Shown here piece after piece: positions 22,803 to 34,961 of a stretch of 64,000 nucleotides of DNA. The stretch comes from Lepus europaeus (taxonomy: Eukaryota; Chordata; Mammalia; Lagomorpha; Leporidae): assembly GCF_033115175.1 (NCBI RefSeq), contig NC_084834.1, forward strand, positions 89,326,462 to 89,390,461, in the 5' to 3' direction. The first letter of the stretch is position 1, and the number at the start of each line of letters is the position of its first letter. The translations under genes were made by a program, and so were the position numbers. The notes below the pieces were generated by a model. The model did not search any database and was not told the DNA's origin. It worked only from the letters and a program-made list of their open reading frames with translations.

Positions 22803-23112
22803 GGCAGGTGTTACAGCACAGTGGGTTAGCTGCAATTTGGGACACCCAAGTACAAATCTGAGTGAGGTACAATTCATGGCTGCTCCACTTCTTGCTAGCT
22901 TGCCTGGTAGGCACCAGATGGCTCAAGTACTTAGGTCTCTGCCACCCACACAGGGGACCCTGATGGAGCTCCTGGCTTCTGGCTTTGGCCCAGCCCCAGC
23001 TGTTGCAGACATTTGAGGAATGAACCTGTGGATGGAAGATCTGTGTGTGTGCGTGTGTTTAGCTCAATTTCTGTGACTGTCTTTCAAATAAAGAAATAAA
23101 TATTTTTTTAAA
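22803..23112 (+). repeat. Old CSINE, sense
   Basis: Diverged sense copy from 'ggcaggtgttacagcacagt' to 'caaataaagaaataaatat'. A (GT)n tract sits at about 23041-23060 in place of the CT-rich part. Confidence 0.8.
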
Positions 23113-24454
23113 AAAAATTTCTATTATCTGTGAAATTGTATTATAATTTTCCATTTCTATATAAGAATTTACATATTATTACTGATTCTGGGTAAAAATA
23201 ACCTTGAATGAAATGCAAAGGAACAAACACCTCTTTTTTTTTTTTTTTTTTGTATTTGAATGTGTAACTTCTCATTAACTAGAGATGCTCTCTCTCCTCC
23301 CCCACTCCAATTTTGTCATAAAAGGAAGTGAATTTCCTTTTTATACAGATGATAACCATCTTTATGGCCATCTTTGTTCTAAATCCTTTGAAGGCAGAGC
23401 TCCTGCATTTTTCCTTGCTTAAATATCTAAGGATGTTCTCTTTTTTTGGAATCTCTTCCTTTCTCTTGAATGTTTTCCCCACTGAAAGGAGTAAGGCCTT
23501 TCTATGCGAACCTAGCCTGGTTTCCAAAGTTCACTTACACGCAATTGTTTGAAATCTTTAATGCATTTTCTCACAAATGCCCTCAAACTGAGCTTTATAT
23601 GTGTGTGTTTATACTTCTTAGATACGCTCTTTTTACCAAGTTCTTTTTTTTTTTTTTAACTGTGAAATAACCCAAACCTACAATTGGGAATAATATAGCA
23701 CCTGTATTCCCTCCACCAGCATTATCAAATCTTAATATTATGCCATTATGCTTTATGTCAAGTTGATTCTTAACTAATAAATAATGGAACAAAGTACTAT
23801 TGAGATTAAATTTCTGCTTAGAACCTTGTTTGTATGGAAATTGCCAGAAAGACAGCTCTTCCTGCAAGAGTGTGGGAATTTTCCCTGATACATCCTGTAA
23901 TGCCAAGAGAGTCCTTAGGGTTGAGCTTGAGAGAAGAGTCTACAAGTGGGGGTGCCAGGTAATAATTTTAAAGACACACAGTCTCAGGTGTGGGTGTGCT
24001 GCTGGAATTGGGGGAAAGGAAAGCTGCAGGTGCAGAGAAAATGCATGGTTCATCTGCTTAAACCTCAAAGTTGTTTGTCACAGATGCAGTGACACTGTTT
24101 CGTGAGACCTCTGCACCCAACCCTCTCCATGACAGTGTCTCCCACAAAGGCAGCATCAGAACTGGCCTATGGGTGTGTTTGCATGAACCAGTTTACATTA
24201 ACTATGCAGATGGAAAATGAAGTATGTTGAGAAATCGTCAAACAAAACTCAGATCCTAGATTGTGTCTTTACGAAAACTTGGCCATTCTGTGTACAAGCT
24301 ATTGTAAATATTCTGTGAACCAGTTACTTTTCCTTTTATTTTTAGCACTTTGTTGCTATCGTTATTATTTGCCCCTACCTTTTTTCAGAGCAGTGGAGTT
24401 AATGAGAGGAGGAATATTTATTTCTACTCGTCTTGTATATTCTTGCTAGGCAAA

Positions 24455-24590
24455 GTGTGGCTTGAAGATCATCAGCAGCTCCTATCACTAGCATCCCAAG
24501 ATCCGCTTCATATCCAGTGAATCAGAATTTGCATTTTAAAAAGCACCTCCAATGATGGCAGGTTAAGTTGGAGAGACAGGTTCAATCAAA
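24455..24590. repeat. hAT-type (MER5-like) DNA transposon fragment
   Basis: 'agcagctcctatcactagca' and 'agtgaatcagaatttgcatt' with 'aaaaagcacctccaatgatg' resemble the core of a MER5-type element. It is diverged and has no terminal repeats. Confidence 0.45.
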
Positions 24591-24810
24591 GGTGCTCCTT
24601 GTCAGATTTTTGTTGTATTTAAATACTGTGAATGGATAAGGCAAATGGAGCCATTTTTCATCCATTGTTATGAAAATCGGACTGTTGGGTGCCTACAAAG
24701 TACATAACATAAGTATAGTAAATATTTCCTGTCAGGCCCTGATGGCCCTTGTTTTTGGTGCTGATGATCAGTTAGGCTCACAACTGCTGACCGAGCCCTC
24801 CTCTCCCCAG

Positions 24811-24873
24811 GTGCATCATTCTCTTGAAGACGGTCCACTATTGTCCGCCAACCGAGTCCCTTGCAGCTGAGTG
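24811..24873 (+). other. PPM1K: PPM1K exon 2, 5' UTR part
   Basis: The exon begins after the acceptor 'ctctccccag' at 24810. It gives 63 bases before the start codon, with no upstream ATG in this exon. Confidence 0.85.
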
Positions 24874-25313
24874 ATGTCAACAGCTGCCTTAATCACTTTG
24901 GTTAGAAGAGGCGGGAACCAGGTGAGAAGGAGAGCGCTGCTGACCTCCCGCCTGCTGCAAGACGAGCGCCGCCTGCCGGCCACCTGCCACAGCTCCACCT
25001 CAGAGCCCAGGTGTTCTCGATTCGACCCGGACGGCAGTGGGCGTCCGGCCACCTGGGACAGTTTCGGGATCTGGGACAACCGCATTGACGAGCCAATTCT
25101 ACTGCCCCCCAGCATTAAGTATGGCAAGCCGATTCCCAAAATCAGCCTGGAAAACGTGGGGTGCGCCTCGCAGATTGGCAAACGGAAAGAGAATGAAGAT
25201 CGATTCGACTTTGCCCAGCTAACAGATGAGGTCCTGTACTTCGCGGTGTATGATGGGCACGGCGGACCTGCAGCCGCTAATTTCTGCCACACCCGCATGG
25301 AGAAATGTATTCT
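24874..25313 (+). CDS. PPM1K: PPM1K coding exon 2: transit peptide and first PP2C motifs
   Basis: This exon encodes residues 1-146 and two bases of codon 147. The start ATG at 24874 has G at -3; the GTG at 24871 just before it is not a start. Residues 1 to about 29 ([20 protein letters not shown] onward) are Arg-rich with no acidic residue before D30, as expected of a mitochondrial transit peptide. ENEDRF at 106-111 is the phosphate-binding motif, with D109 among the catalytic residues. YDGHGG at 126-131 gives metal ligands D127 and G128. The donor is gtacgtac at 25314, weaker than consensus. Most codons match the human protein; changes cluster in the transit region. Confidence 0.97.
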
Positions 25314-25466
25314 GTACGTACCATGACTCTCTTGGCTTTGCAGGGCTGCGGGCTTCATGTTTAAACGTTGACCCTTTGACTGAGACTTCAGCTTAAACAG
25401 AGTCACCTGGGTGATTTCACACTGGTACTCATTACTGATGATCATTGCTGCCTCAAAACATGTGTC

Positions 25467-25758
25467 TTGGGTGGGTGGTGTGGCCCAGTGGTTTATGTCC
25501 CACTGTGGCTGCTCTGCTGCTGACCCAGCTTCCTGCTAATGTACCTGGGAAGGCAGTGGATGATGATTCAAAATCTTGGGCCTCTGCCACACACTTGAGA
25601 GACCCAGATGGAATTCTGGGTTCCTGGCTTTGGCCTGGCACAACCCTGCCTGTTATAGGCATTTGGGGAGAAGGGAGAGAACCAGCAGAAGCTGTTTCTG
25701 TCAGCCTTTTAAGTAGATGAAAATAAACACACACACTCAAAAATCTTTAAAATACATG
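25467..25758 (+). repeat. Old CSINE, sense
   Basis: Diverged sense copy from 'gtgggtggtgtggcccagtg' through 'tacctgggaaggcagtggat' to an A-rich (AC)n tail. Confidence 0.8.
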
Positions 25759-25856
25759 TCTTAATTCCCCGGTGAAAGTCGATTCTGGTGACCAGAATTT
25801 CCAATATTTGACCCGTGATCATTTTGAATGAATGGACATGAAGTCCAGGAGTCTCC

Positions 25857-25975
25857 ACAATGTTCATGGAAAATGTATTATGAAAAAAACTGTGCATGAA
25901 TTTCAAAAATTTTTTGTACTAAAATAAACTTTTTTACTTCCATTTATGCATGAACGTGTTGAAATGCCTTATACA
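25857..25975. mobile_element. Mariner-like MITE, nearly complete
   Basis: The element has inverted ends: 'ttcatggaaaatgtattatg' on the left and 'catttatgcatgaacgtgtt' on the right. The centre includes 'gaatttcaaaaattttttgt' and 'actaaaataaactttttta'. It is the same family as the broken element at 9382-10500, here in the opposite orientation and free of SINEs. Confidence 0.6.
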
Positions 25976-26594
25976 ACCAGCTAACCTGTGAGAAGCATTT
26001 ACTCCTATCAATGCAGAGCCCATAGACTAGCTCTGAATACTGGATTTGCTGAAAAGTAACTTTGGGTGGTTGGCATTAGAGTGCATTTAATGCTGGTGTT
26101 TGGGGGACTTTCACTAGTTTATGTACCTCTAGTTAGTATTGTTGAGGTTTACACTATTGCTAGAATTAAAACAAGGGGAAAACATGTGACGGAATTTTGA
26201 CCATGTGTAATTCCTTGCCTTCCTGTGTACTGCAAGGTTGATGCATTCTACTGTTTATCAGTTGATTTGTGCCTATTTTACCTCATTCCACAAAGAACTC
26301 TGAGGTTTAAGTTTCTTATGAAGGAGCTCAGTGTCTCCAGTGTTGTGGTCTTTATAAAGATTCATTCTTTAAGGATAGAGATCTGGACTTTTATTTTTGT
26401 GTGCTTAAAAGCTTATCACAGTGCCTGTGATTTGGTACCATAGAAGCTCAATAAACATCCCTAACTAGTAGCTCTTATGCATCTGAAAGGCAACTGTTGG
26501 GGTCCATTGAATGGAGGGACTTTGCTAGACTGAGGGACTGTGACAAGAGAAACCTATGGTAAATGACTGGGGCTCTCATTTCCTCCCCACAAAG

Positions 26595-26695
26595 GGATTT
26601 GCTTCCTAAGGAGAAGAACTTGGAAACTGTGTTGACCTTGGCTTTTCTAGAAATAGATAAAGCCTTTGCGAGTCATGCCCACCTGTCTGCTGATG
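26595..26695 (+). CDS. PPM1K: PPM1K coding exon 3
   Basis: The exon completes codon 147 (CT|G, Leu) and encodes residues 148-180 plus the first base of codon 181. It gives [20 protein letters not shown], then [13 protein letters not shown], the helix after the DGHGG motif of the PP2C fold. Human has M at 147 and a slightly different E-T-L-L-T stretch. Donor gtatgtaa at 26696. It is too short for an open-frame scan and was found by matching the family sequence. Confidence 0.96.
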
Positions 26696-27112
26696 GTATG
26701 TAAAACAATCACATTCTTCAGAGTCTTGGGGAGTCAGGGAGGGTACAAAAGAATTAATTGAAGTCCTTTAGGGGTGGGCATTTTAATGTATACTTATTTG
26801 TGAAGAAGTTTATGCAGAAATGATCTTACATAGTCACTGGGAATGCTATTTGGAATCCAAACTAATATCAGTTTTCATGTTTGGTTACTTACTGTATGCA
26901 TAAGAACTCATACTACCAGAGGATTTGGGGCTGTTTTGTTTTGCTTTGTTTTTGAGGCATCTGCTGAAATACTCTGCAGGAAAACACATTTAGCTAGGAC
27001 ACTAAATGTCCAGACAAGAAGAAAAGTGCTAAAAGATCTCACGTAAGAAGGAACAATGGCTAATATGCACTAGTTTGTGTAATTAGAAGGAAGCTAGTTT
27101 GCCCTCTCTTTT

Positions 27113-27232
27113 TTTGAAAGATTTATTTTATTCATTTGAAAGAGTTACAGAGAGAGAGGGTCTTCCATCTGCTGATTCACTCCTCAAATGGCTGCAATGG
27201 CCAGAGCGGAGATGATCAGAAGCCAGGAGCTT
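27113..27232 (-). repeat. CSINE fragment, antisense
   Basis: Only the 3' half of a CSINE remains: 'aagatttattttattcattt', 'tcttccatctgctgattcac', ending at 'gatcagaagccaggagctt'. The head half is lost. Confidence 0.8.
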
Positions 27233-27510
27233 AAAAAAAGAAAATGTACTACAGAAATGTCATTTTCACAATTTTCAGTTGGACTGCACAGGAACAGAAG
27301 TTTTCCCCACTTCACAGACAAGAAATTGAAGTTCAAAGAGAGTCAAAGATCAGTTCAAAGCTGGGGCTGGGATTTTCCTGACACCCAAAGTGATCTCTCA
27401 CATTGATGTTTGATAATGAGGGGGAAGAGAAGGTGATTGTAGGATGGCTCTATTTGCCATTTTTTAAAGTAATTTTTAAAAAGTCTATCTTTTAAATCTG
27501 TATTTCCATG

Positions 27511-27778
27511 AATTTTTTTTTTTTTTAGAAGCAGACATAGAGCACGCTAAAAAGTGAACTTTCACCCACTAGGCCACTCTTCAAATGCCCACAACAGCTG
27601 GGAACTCACTTTAGGTTTCCCATATGGAAGATAAGAGCAACAATTACTTGAGCCATGCTGTTGCCTCCCAGGGTCTGCAGTAGCAGGAAGCTGCAGTCAG
27701 GAGCAGAGCTGGGAATCAAACCCAAATACTCTGATCTGGGATGGGCAAAACGCCTGCCTCTACTTACCATCTTGAGAG
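27511..27778 (-). repeat. Old CSINE, antisense
   Basis: Eroded copy with 'cccaggtctgc'-like and 'gagctgggaatcaaacccaa' segments and a T run at its start. Boundaries are approximate. Confidence 0.6.
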
Positions 27779-30700
27779 GTTTTCCTGCTCTTTTTTTTTT
27801 TTTTAAGAGAACCTTATCTTATCGTCACAGTCCTCAGAAAACATTACACTCCACCCTCCCGTTTTGTTCAGGGATTTATTTAGTTTGTAGGTGAGTTAGG
27901 CCCATTTTTCTTTTCTTCCATTCCTTTGGACTTTTTCCCCCTCTCATCTAGTCCCTCACCTTTAAGAAGATAGGAGTTGAAAAAGGGGGGATTTCATGCA
28001 TAAGATTTAGCTCTTGTTTTTGAGTAACACACAGGAAGAAGAGGAAACAAAATGTCTTCTGATAGTTTCATTTTTGTAACTCTCCGAGTTCTGGTATGCT
28101 GTTATCTCATCTGTAACCAGTTTGTCTGTGAATGGGACTGTAGCTCACACCTGTGAGCTGTAGTGCAGGTGCTGAGCCCCAGCTGTTCTGCAAACAGCTG
28201 CAGCTTAGTGCAAAGGTTTTCAGAAGAGAATGTTCAAGAATGTTAGGATGTGGCCAACAATCTAAGACATTAACCCTTCATGGGTGCAGCCAGGAGATAA
28301 TTAAAACAATCACTGGTCGATTTGGTGTAGGGTATGAGAGGGAGTTTTGAACTAGAGAATTTATTTAACTTGCATATCTTAAACTTTCTAAATTTGGCTT
28401 TGTCACATAAAGCAGTTTACACACAAGTTACACACAAGCAGTTGTGTAAAGAAATCAATCATAAAAATAATTTCTAATCATGAAATTAAAACATGATTTA
28501 TTCCCTCTGTCATATGCTTTGAGGTAATAATCCCAGAACTTTTATAAGATATTTTAATTTTCATTTAATGACCATTTGTGTGAAAGTATAGTGGAGCAGG
28601 ATAGAATGATGTGTAGTATGCTACTAAAAATCTCGTAACAGTGTCATTAGATACTATTTTATATTTGTTGTTATAAGTCTATTAGTATGTGTTTTTTAAG
28701 TTAATGTTTTGAGAATATTTAAAAATTTATTCTTATTAAGTTACCAAAACTTTCAAAGATGACAAAAATTGCCTTTAGCTATTTGGGGCTTATTTTATGA
28801 AATACGTTAAAAGTCACTAAAGATAGAATGTTGTAATGTTGAATTCTTCAATTTGTGGATTTCCAAAATTGTGTCATTTCAGAGTTATTTAAACTTTTAA
28901 AAACGTAAATTTTTTAGTAAGAACTGAAGCAGTATCAGTATTATAAGAGTGGATAATATTCCTTTTGGTAGATCTGTAGTAGACTCAGCACTAGCTAAAT
29001 GCAGCTGCGTGGTTAGCAGCCCACTCCACTTTCTTTTACCTTCTCTCTTCTTTTGGCATCAGCCCACTTTCTGTCCTCTTAAACTCTTCCTGTGAGATCA
29101 GGATGGTTTGTTTCTTTTTGAATCTCCATTGGTTGGCACCCTGCCTGGCATCTGGAAGGTATTCACTAACTATTTGGACTGAACTCATCTCTACTACCTA
29201 CTCTTTCTCACCACTTATTATAATTTATGCCTTGATTATTAAATCAAATGTAGCTCATTTAACCCAATTATTAATAAAATGGATGTATTTTAATGAGTTG
29301 TCACTCCTAAGCAAATTTGAGTTCTGAGTAGCAGACACCTGAAAATGGATGGTTAAACCATAGGCAAGAATCACTGATGGTGAAATTTTAGGTGTAGTGG
29401 TTAGAATGCCCCCACAATTATTTCATGTTAACTTTCCTAAGAGAAATAAAGTGACAATAAAACATCTCTTTTAGACTTCAGTGCCACAGCTGTCACCTAT
29501 ACTTTAACTTCTTCAGGCTGTCTCATTAGCGGTTCAAATGGTTACTATTTCAATTTTAGCTGGGGATAAAGAGAATAAAACCAGAATGCCACTTATCAAG
29601 AAACAAAGTTTTCTGTACCCTTAAGTTGCTAGCTGTTTTTATGGATGTGTTGTCAATGCATTTTGAATTTGCCCTTTTTTTCCCCAGATAGGTAACGTTA
29701 TCACCTTCTTTGACTTGTTCATATTCAGTTTGTACCAGCAATGTGTATTTTTACAATGAATGAAACCCATCAGTGAATTCAAGGATACCCCATCAGTCTG
29801 TTGTTTACAGATAGTCACTTAAAAACAGATCAGATGGTAGAAGACTTAGATTATAATCCTATATATCCTGTAAACTCTTCAAAGTGTTTCTAGATTGCTT
29901 AAGCTTTGAAAGCAGCAAAGCTGCCCAGGGGACAAATGGATCAAAAAGAGAAGACTTGCTGCTCTGACGTTCAGAGTGGGAGACATTGATGGACAGCATT
30001 GTGAGTCTCATGGGAAACTTTCACACTCTATATTTTGGGACTTTTGGAAACACTAAAGTACAAAATAACCAGGGGTCTAAATGCAGCCTCTCTGAGTGAC
30101 CCTTTTATGCTGGGAGCAGCCACCGGAAAAGCCCCAGGGACAGCGTGGAAGAGGTGGTCTTATTGTGCTGCTACTGCTTCAGCTCATTACTTTGCCGTCG
30201 GTGTTGATGAGTCACCCTGACTGGAACACTCATTTTGAATAAGTATTGAAACTGTATTGGTTAATGCATATTGTTTACACAATTAAATAATTACTGGGGG
30301 TTGTTATACTTTGAACAATTCAGCTTTTACTGTTTATGTTGGCATTTAAAATCTTGATCATTTTTCTTTTATTGTGTCGACCTGCAACACTGGGGAAAAG
30401 AGAGAGCTGCAGAAAAACACCCGTTGTGTGAATTACATAAAATGATAAAGCTACTTTAGAGTGTAAGAGAAGTAAACTTAATCATTCTACTTCAAAAATG
30501 CCTTCTAGATACTGAACCCCCGCATGAGGCACCGTTAGTGGATGTGTTACTCCTTGTCTCTACTCTAGAAGGTGCTTTATTTCTTATTGAATATTTAAGT
30601 TCTAATAATTTGGTGGTATATTGTAGTTCATACCCTCTCCTGTGTGCTGCTTATCAGACACAAATTACTCAGCACTAGAACCCTGAATTGACCCTTTTGA

Positions 30701-33450
30701 TATTGCTACAATTCTGATACCCAGCAAACTTACAGTACATTTTCTGCAACTCAGTTAAAGTACTGATTTGCTGTGTTCAAGTGTACACCAGTGTGTGGGA
30801 GTGTGTACACATGTATATGTTTTACCACTGATGAGTTTTGCTACATAGGCATTTGCATATCATTTTTTTCCCTACCTTGGCTTTCACAAAAACTAGGCAA
30901 GAAGTGTTATTCTGTGTTGAGAAATCAGATTCAACTACAAAATACCATCAACTTGAGCAAACTGAGTTCTGAAATCATTGATTTGGCATCTCCTGGAATA
31001 TTATGTACATTTGCTAGTGACATTTTCACCGATAAAAACCCTTCCCCTTATTTTGCAGCTCTTTCTCTGCTCTCCCCTGTGTTGCAGGTTTGTAATACTT
31101 GAGCACAATTCCTGGGTGAATTTCCTATTTGCCTCTGTGCGTGTTATTTGTGGCAGAGAACTGTGCCTGATCAGCAGCTCTAGACCTGGAGCCCGTGGAC
31201 ACTTATGCTGGGCTTCAGTGGAAAGAGAGATCTGCTTAATTTTGTCTCAGGTGAAGGAGTCCAGCGGTTCCTAGCCTGGACTACTGGAAGGCTCCCACAT
31301 CCTCTTTGTCCCATTAGTTGAGCTGACTTGCAGTAGAAATTGTCCAGTGAGTGTTAAGAACTTATTGAAAGATGTCTTAGTTTTATAGTTTTGTTGTTAG
31401 GGCAAAAAGTGAGAATTTTTACTTCCAAGTTAAATGTTAAATGAAAATAAATGCTGATTTAATATTTATATTCTTAGATGCTTAGCAAACCAGAATCAAC
31501 AGTTAGTTTTGAAATCTTTCCCATAAATCCTGGGATTTTGGAACTGTGAAATTGGGTGGTAAGAACTCACTCTTCTTAAATTTCTATATGGCAGAGCCAT
31601 GAACTACAAGTCTGAACAACTAAACTTTCACTGTGAAATTTTAACTCTTTTTTTTGTTGTGTGGCTGATTAAAATCCACTTTTGAAAAAGCTGTTGCCAA
31701 CAGTCATAAGGAAAAGGGAAGGATATTAAATTCCCTTGGCAAGTAGCATTTGAATAAATGCCTGCATTCTCTTGCTTGGCTCTTTAAATTATTTGAAAAT
31801 ATTACAGTAGGTTAAACTGCAAAGATTCCTTTTGTTGTAAAGATTTTGTTGTTGTTGTTGTAAAGTCATTCATTTGAGTAATCTCAACACTTAGCAATTG
31901 TAATACAAATATCACTGATATTTAGACCAAAACATTTATGTGATACAATCACAAATGCATAAGCTATTTTAGCATTGTAGAGATTACTACTTTGGCACAA
32001 CTGTTCCAAAATCAAGAGATAAATGGGAGGATAGTGCACTATAAATGCTAATTCTCAGTAAAGTAAATTCAGCATGTCTATAAAAAGATTAAATAGTTTA
32101 TTCATGCTTCTTCATTTTACTTTTCTGATTAAAGCAGGCATTTTAATATACTGATTGGAATTGGAAAATCTTTTTATGTATAAATTATATTCCAAAATGC
32201 ATCATTGATGAAGTTTTTGAAATTGTCTTTAAAAAAAAGTTGGAAAGATTGAGTTTCAATCAATCAAATCAATAGCACTTCATTTTCCCTAAATCTACCT
32301 TTAAAGTCAAAATCATCATTGGATAATCACTTGAGTATTTTATTTAGATACTTTTAAAGAACTGACAATGTTACTGACACAATACCTGCTTTAAATAAGT
32401 TATCCTTTATAATTTCTTCCACTTTGCTTTATTTTTTAGCCTATAACTTCACTGTAATCTTATTTTTGGCAAGGCTCAATGCACCTTAAAGTTTCTAACA
32501 TGGGGTAAAGAACTTAGATGATACTGTTAGAGTAAGTTAAAGGCAAGTACAAAAGGGCAATTTGACTTTGATGGAAAACAGTGAGCCCAGTAACCTTGAA
32601 TTTTGTTTGTTGTCAGAGAAAACTAATATTCTTAGACTACCTTGGGCCCAGGCAGCACCACAGGAGTAGCACTGGCAGTGCTGTCCTGCACTTGGAGACA
32701 GACTCTTTGTATTAGAGTCTTCTGGAGCCAGGGATGATGAGAAACCAGAATGAATTTCATTCCCCACTCCATAGATTTTCTGCCAATGTAATGATGGCTG
32801 TAACGTTGGTTCTTGTCAAGGGAAGACAAAGATAAACAGAAAACAATGTGAGCTTTTAGACTATTTTAGGAGTTTTTTTTGGTGAACGTTTGAATAAAAA
32901 AATTGTTAAAGAATATAAAATCTATCATATGAAGAGCAAATGGTATGCCTGTGGCATGTCTCACTTAGCTTTTTAACTGCTAATACTTTCACAGGATAGG
33001 AATCAGAAATGGAAGAGAAGACCTTCCAAATCCATAGATCATAGAAAAGTCAGCTTGCCTGGATGGGCTCAGTAGACCACATCCATCCTCCCATTATTAT
33101 CCAGTCTTGTTAAGTTGAATTCTTTTACAAATAGAAGTGTCATTGTAACTAAGTTCAAGCCAGCTCTACTTTCTGTGAATAGAAGCCATTTAGAGGCAGT
33201 GATGCATTGCTGACTAAATTAGGTTAGCAACCTTTTCTGTTTGCATGGAGCCTTGTTTCTGAAATAGATAATTGTTTCTTTGCATGCTGGTAGTCACCTA
33301 GTTCATTTGCATTTTATTTGCATAGCTGTAGTTATATTAGAATGATACAGTCCAGTACTAGTTGATTAGGCTTGCCTTTTGTTTTGCAATAAAAATTCCA
33401 CATCCAGTCCTTTGACTGTCACTAACTTTTTTTTTTCATACAATTTGTAG

Positions 33451-33616
33451 CAAGCATTCTGACCTCTGGGACTACTGCAACAGTAGCCCTACTGCGAGAT
33501 GGTATTGAACTGGTGGTCGCCAGTGTTGGGGACAGCCGAGCTATTTTGTGTAGAAAAGGAAAACCCATGAAGCTGACCATTGATCATACTCCAGAAAGAA
33601 AAGATGAAAAAGAAAG
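33451..33616 (+). CDS. PPM1K: PPM1K coding exon 4
   Basis: The exon completes codon 181 (G|CA, Ala), then encodes residues 182-235 and two bases of codon 236. It contains [12 protein letters not shown] and the [10 protein letters not shown] motif (about 207-216), a core strand pair of the PP2C beta sandwich. Rabbit has A-S-I-L where human has A-T-L-L at 181-184. The donor is gtaccact at 33617. Confidence 0.97.
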
Positions 33617-33770
33617 GTACCACTACCCCTACTTGGTCATTCCATGGGGATGATGTTTGTAGTTCAAGAAGTGAAGTTTTGCATCTCTAAATTGATGCCG
33701 TGTTTAAGTGTCACAGTGATATGGTTTTCTGTGGATCACATCTCCAGTCTTGTAACTTTCCCTTCTTCAG
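33617..33770 (+). other. PPM1K: PPM1K intron 4 (154 bp)
   Basis: A very short intron, with acceptor 'aactttcccttcttcag'. It is too short for a SINE to have been tolerated easily and carries none. Confidence 0.9.
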
Positions 33771-33915
33771 GATCAAGAAATGTGGTGGTTTTGTAGCTTG
33801 GAACAGCTTGGGACAGCCTCACGTAAACGGCCGACTGGCCATGACGAGGAGCATTGGAGATTTAGATCTCAAAGCCAGCGGAGTGATAGCCGAGCCAGAA
33901 ACAAAGAGGATCAAG
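33771..33915 (+). CDS. PPM1K: PPM1K coding exon 5
   Basis: Completes codon 236 (AG|G, Arg) and encodes residues 237-284. It gives [30 protein letters not shown] and the acidic AEPETKRIK end. The [11 protein letters not shown] motif (256-266) is a diagnostic PP2C signature. The exon ends on a codon boundary with a consensus donor, aag|gtaagg. Confidence 0.97.
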
Positions 33916-34420
33916 GTAAGGAAGGAGTGAGGAGTGCTTGATGCACACACAAAGGACGGATGCAGGATTGTCTTCAGCTGCAGGCTCCCTTGCACGCTTC
34001 ATGATCTTCCATGGGGAGTAATTTATAGGAGGAAAGCTTTTCAGATAAAATACGACTTTCCTGGCCTAATGGATGAGAAGTCTTGGGTTTTTGTTTCTCC
34101 TGCTGTGGAATTCTCCCGGCAGAATGGTGCTGCTGCCCTTCCCCACCTGTACCTGAGCACGCGGTGTCCTCTCAGCTCGGAAACTGACCTTGACTTCCCT
34201 TTCCACCAACCTAAAGCATGGCCCTCCTGAGCTTCTGTGGCATCTTTACCTGCTACAAGTCAGTGCCTGGGTACTCTAAACTGCCCCAACACATTCCAGT
34301 CCAACAGCTAACACATCCTTCTCTGAACCGCCTGAGGAAGCCAGCTTTAAGACCTGGCATAGCATAGTGTAGGCTTCCAATAATGCCAGCCACTGTTTGC
34401 CTATTAACTGCACCAGGAGT

Positions 34421-34464
34421 TTCTTTTATTTTTTAAAACTTATTTTTATTTGAAAGGCAGAGTT
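34421..34464 (-). repeat. CSINE outer copy, antisense, left part
   Basis: The antisense tail 'cttatttttatttgaaaggcagagtt' start of an outer SINE, cut at about 34464 by inserted SINEs. It resumes at about 34962. Confidence 0.8.
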
Positions 34465-34465
34465 G

Positions 34466-34596
34466 GGGGCTGGCGTTGTGGTGTAGTGGGTAAAGCCTGA
34501 CTGGCTCAGCACTGGACATTGTGGCCATCTGGGGAATGAACTGGTGGATGAAAGATCTCCCTTTCTCCCTCTGTAACTTTCAAAATTAACAAATCA
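34466..34596 (+). repeat. CSINE with large internal deletion, sense
   Basis: The head 'ggggctggcgttgtggtgta' runs to 'aaagcctgactggctcagc', then jumps straight to the late body 'cattgtggccatctggggaa' and the tail. About 180 bp of the normal body is missing. It sits inside the outer antisense SINE, with gcagagtt and gcagaatc at the two borders. Confidence 0.85.
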
Positions 34597-34945
34597 GGGC
34601 CGGTGCCGCAGCTCATTAGGCTAATCCTCTGCCTGCGGTGCCGGTACCCAGGCTTTAGTCCCAGTCGGGCCGCCAGATTCTGTCCCGGTTGCTCCTCTTC
34701 CAGTCCAGCTCTCTGCTGTGGCCTGGGAAGGCAGTGGAGGATGGCCCAGGTGCTTGGGCCCTGCACCCGCATGGGAGACCAGGAGAAGCACCTGGCTCCT
34801 GGCTTCGGATCAGCGCAGTACGCCGGTGGTGGTGGCCATTTGGGGGGCGAACCAACGGCAAAGGAAGACCTTTCTCTCTGTCTCTCTCTCACTACTCTGC
34901 CTGTTAAAAAAAATAAAAATAAATAAAAAATAAATACATCATTTT
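34597..34945 (+). repeat. CSINE, young subfamily, sense, innermost
   Basis: Near-intact young copy from 'gggccggtgccgcagctcat' to 'ctctgcctgttaaaaaa' and an (AAAT)n tail. It entered the tail of the internally deleted SINE. Confidence 0.93.
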
Positions 34946-34961
34946 TTAAAAAAAGAAAGAA

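Larger units (their letters stand above)
18402..24810 (+). other. PPM1K: PPM1K intron 1
   Basis: The intron runs from donor gtaagag at 18402 to acceptor 'cctcctctccccag' at 24810. The first kilobase is CpG island. The rest holds SINEs at 20551, 21054 and 22803, a short eroded antisense SINE piece near 22490, a possible old L1 3' piece near 23650-23760 and a hAT-type fragment near 24455. No additional exon is supported. Confidence 0.8.
25314..26594 (+). other. PPM1K: PPM1K intron 2
   Basis: A 1281-bp intron holding one old SINE (25467-25758) and one mariner-like MITE (25857-25975). The acceptor is 'cctccccacaaag' at 26594. Confidence 0.85.
26696..33450 (+). other. PPM1K: PPM1K intron 3
   Basis: A 6755-bp intron, the largest of the gene. 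Two antisense SINE fragments lie in its first kilobase, and no SINE, L1 or LTR can be recognised from about 27790 to 33450. The acceptor is 'catacaatttgtag' preceded by a T-rich tract. No extra exon is supported. Confidence 0.8.

Noticed and set aside
24871-24873. GTG just before the ATG of PPM1K as a start
   Set aside because: Mammalian nuclear genes start at ATG; the ATG at 24874 matches the human start and has G at -3.
25314-25326. Read-through of exon 2 to a stop at about 25326
   Set aside because: The open frame continues a few codons past 25313, but the PP2C fold needs exons 3-7 and splicing at 25313 restores the family sequence exactly.
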